From contig JAFYJX010000009.1 in the NCBI GenBank assembly GCA_017537905.1, positions 1 to 5,977 of the forward strand: a stretch of 5,977 nt of DNA. Reading direction: 5' to 3'. Origin of the DNA: Clostridiales bacterium. Lineage in GTDB: Bacteria > Bacillota_A > Clostridia > Saccharofermentanales > Saccharofermentanaceae. Both the position numbers and the translations under genes were made by a program. Numbering within the stretch: the stretch's first letter is position 1; each line of letters opens with the position of its first letter. Below are positions 5,529 to 5,977 of the stretch, one piece after another. The notes beneath the pieces were generated by a model. That model ran no database searches, was not told the origin of the DNA, and saw only the letters and a list, made by a program, of their open reading frames with translations.

Positions 5529-5977
5529 ATGAAGAAATTTGTAAAGTTGTTAGTTTCTTCCGCACTCGTTGCAGCTATGGCATTCGGCGTTTGCGCTTGC
5601 GGCGGCAGCACACCTACACAGGCACCTGCTCCTACAGATGCACCTGCTACAGAGGCACCTACTACAGAAGCACCTAAGACTGACGAACTCATCAAGGTAG
5701 GCATCATCAATAACGATCCTAACGAGTCCGGTTACCGTACAGCTAACGACAGAGACATGAAGGCTACATTTACTAAGGAGAACGGCTATGAGGCTTCTTT
5801 CTTCTACAGCCTTAAGAACGAAGAGCAGATCGCAGCAGCTCAGAAGTTCATCCAGGACGAAGTTGACTACCTCTTGATCTCAGCAGCTGGTACATCAGGT
5901 TGGGACGGAGTTCTTGAGCAGGCTCAGAAGGCTGGCATCAAGGTTATCCTCTTCGACAGAACAATCGACGCAGACGA
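5529..5977 (+). CDS. Sugar-binding lipoprotein of a probable ABC transporter (SBP2), truncated at window end
   Basis: N-terminal 149 residues of a second sugar-binding protein of the YtfQ/RbsB class. The signal peptide MKKFVKLLVSSALVAAMAFG ends in a lipobox (VCAC, lipidated Cys24). Residues 27-52 are a flexible Ala-Pro-Thr linker with repeated TEAP/TDAP units. The binding domain begins at about 54: KVGIINNDPNESGYR (Tyr69-Arg70), NEEQIAAAQKFI, DYLLISAAGTSGW and VILFDRTID. These align with the same positions of the lipoprotein at 2008, including the Arg and Asp-Arg pocket residues. Codon use is strongly biased to GCT, GCA, ACA, CCT, AAG and GTT, unlike SBP1, which suggests very high expression. 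Start support is the AAAGGAG at 5515. Such genes normally head operons with an ATPase and permease, which would lie beyond the window. The exact sugar is unknown. Confidence 0.92.
   Translation, partial: MKKFVKLLVSSALVAAMAFGVCACGGSTPTQAPAPTDAPATEAPTTEAPKTDELIKVGIINNDPNESGYRTANDRDMKATFTKENGYEASFFYSLKNEEQIAAAQKFIQDEVDYLLISAAGTSGWDGVLEQAQKAGIKVILFDRTIDAD

Noticed and set aside
5402..5710. Minus-strand open frame of 102 codons across the leader and start of the second lipoprotein
   Set aside because: The Val-Gly-Ala-Ser repeats in it mirror the Ala-Pro-Thr linker codons of the real gene on the other strand.

Overview
The window most resembles a gut or rumen member of the Clostridia (Bacillota). 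The evidence is AGGAGG-type ribosome binding sites, lipobox lipoprotein receptors, a YesN/YesM two-component pair, an AraR-type GntR-LacI repressor, and AT-rich spacers around moderately GC-rich genes. This is a family-level impression; no rRNA or tRNA is present to confirm it.

Layout. Positions 1-2985 (+) hold a tightly packed operon. It contains the C-terminal part of an AraC-type response regulator, a YesM/LytS-type sensor histidine kinase joined by an ATGA overlap, and a sugar-binding lipoprotein overlapping the kinase end by 17 bp. Positions 2989-3774 (-) hold a convergent gene for an uncharacterised protein with PD-(D/E)XK-nuclease-like motifs. Positions 3775-4040 are an AT-rich spacer with that gene's promoter, an 18-bp dyad and a 94-bp imperfect palindrome. 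Positions 4041-5078 (-) hold an AraR-like repressor. Positions 5079-5528 are a 450-bp divergent regulatory region with the repressor's -10 box, a 19-bp palindrome, a tandem pair of 21-bp direct repeats, a possible catabolite-responsive element and a leader with small hairpins. From 5529 (+) a second, highly expressed-looking sugar-binding lipoprotein begins and runs off the window; it is probably the first gene of an ABC sugar transporter operon.

How it may work. The best reading is a sugar-uptake locus with two layers of control. The first lipoprotein (SBP1), co-transcribed with the kinase and regulator, would be a sensing co-receptor. It would present bound sugar to the kinase's extracellular domain, as XylFII does for LytS/YesN in Clostridium beijerinckii. 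The phosphorylated AraC-type regulator would then bind direct repeats in front of the transporter operon, whose own lipoprotein (SBP2) captures sugar for import. An AraR-type repressor divergent from the transporter would add intracellular sugar control, and CcpA may add catabolite repression. The substrate is not proven; YtfQ-like receptors and an AraR-like repressor point to a pentose or furanose sugar such as arabinose or galactofuranose.
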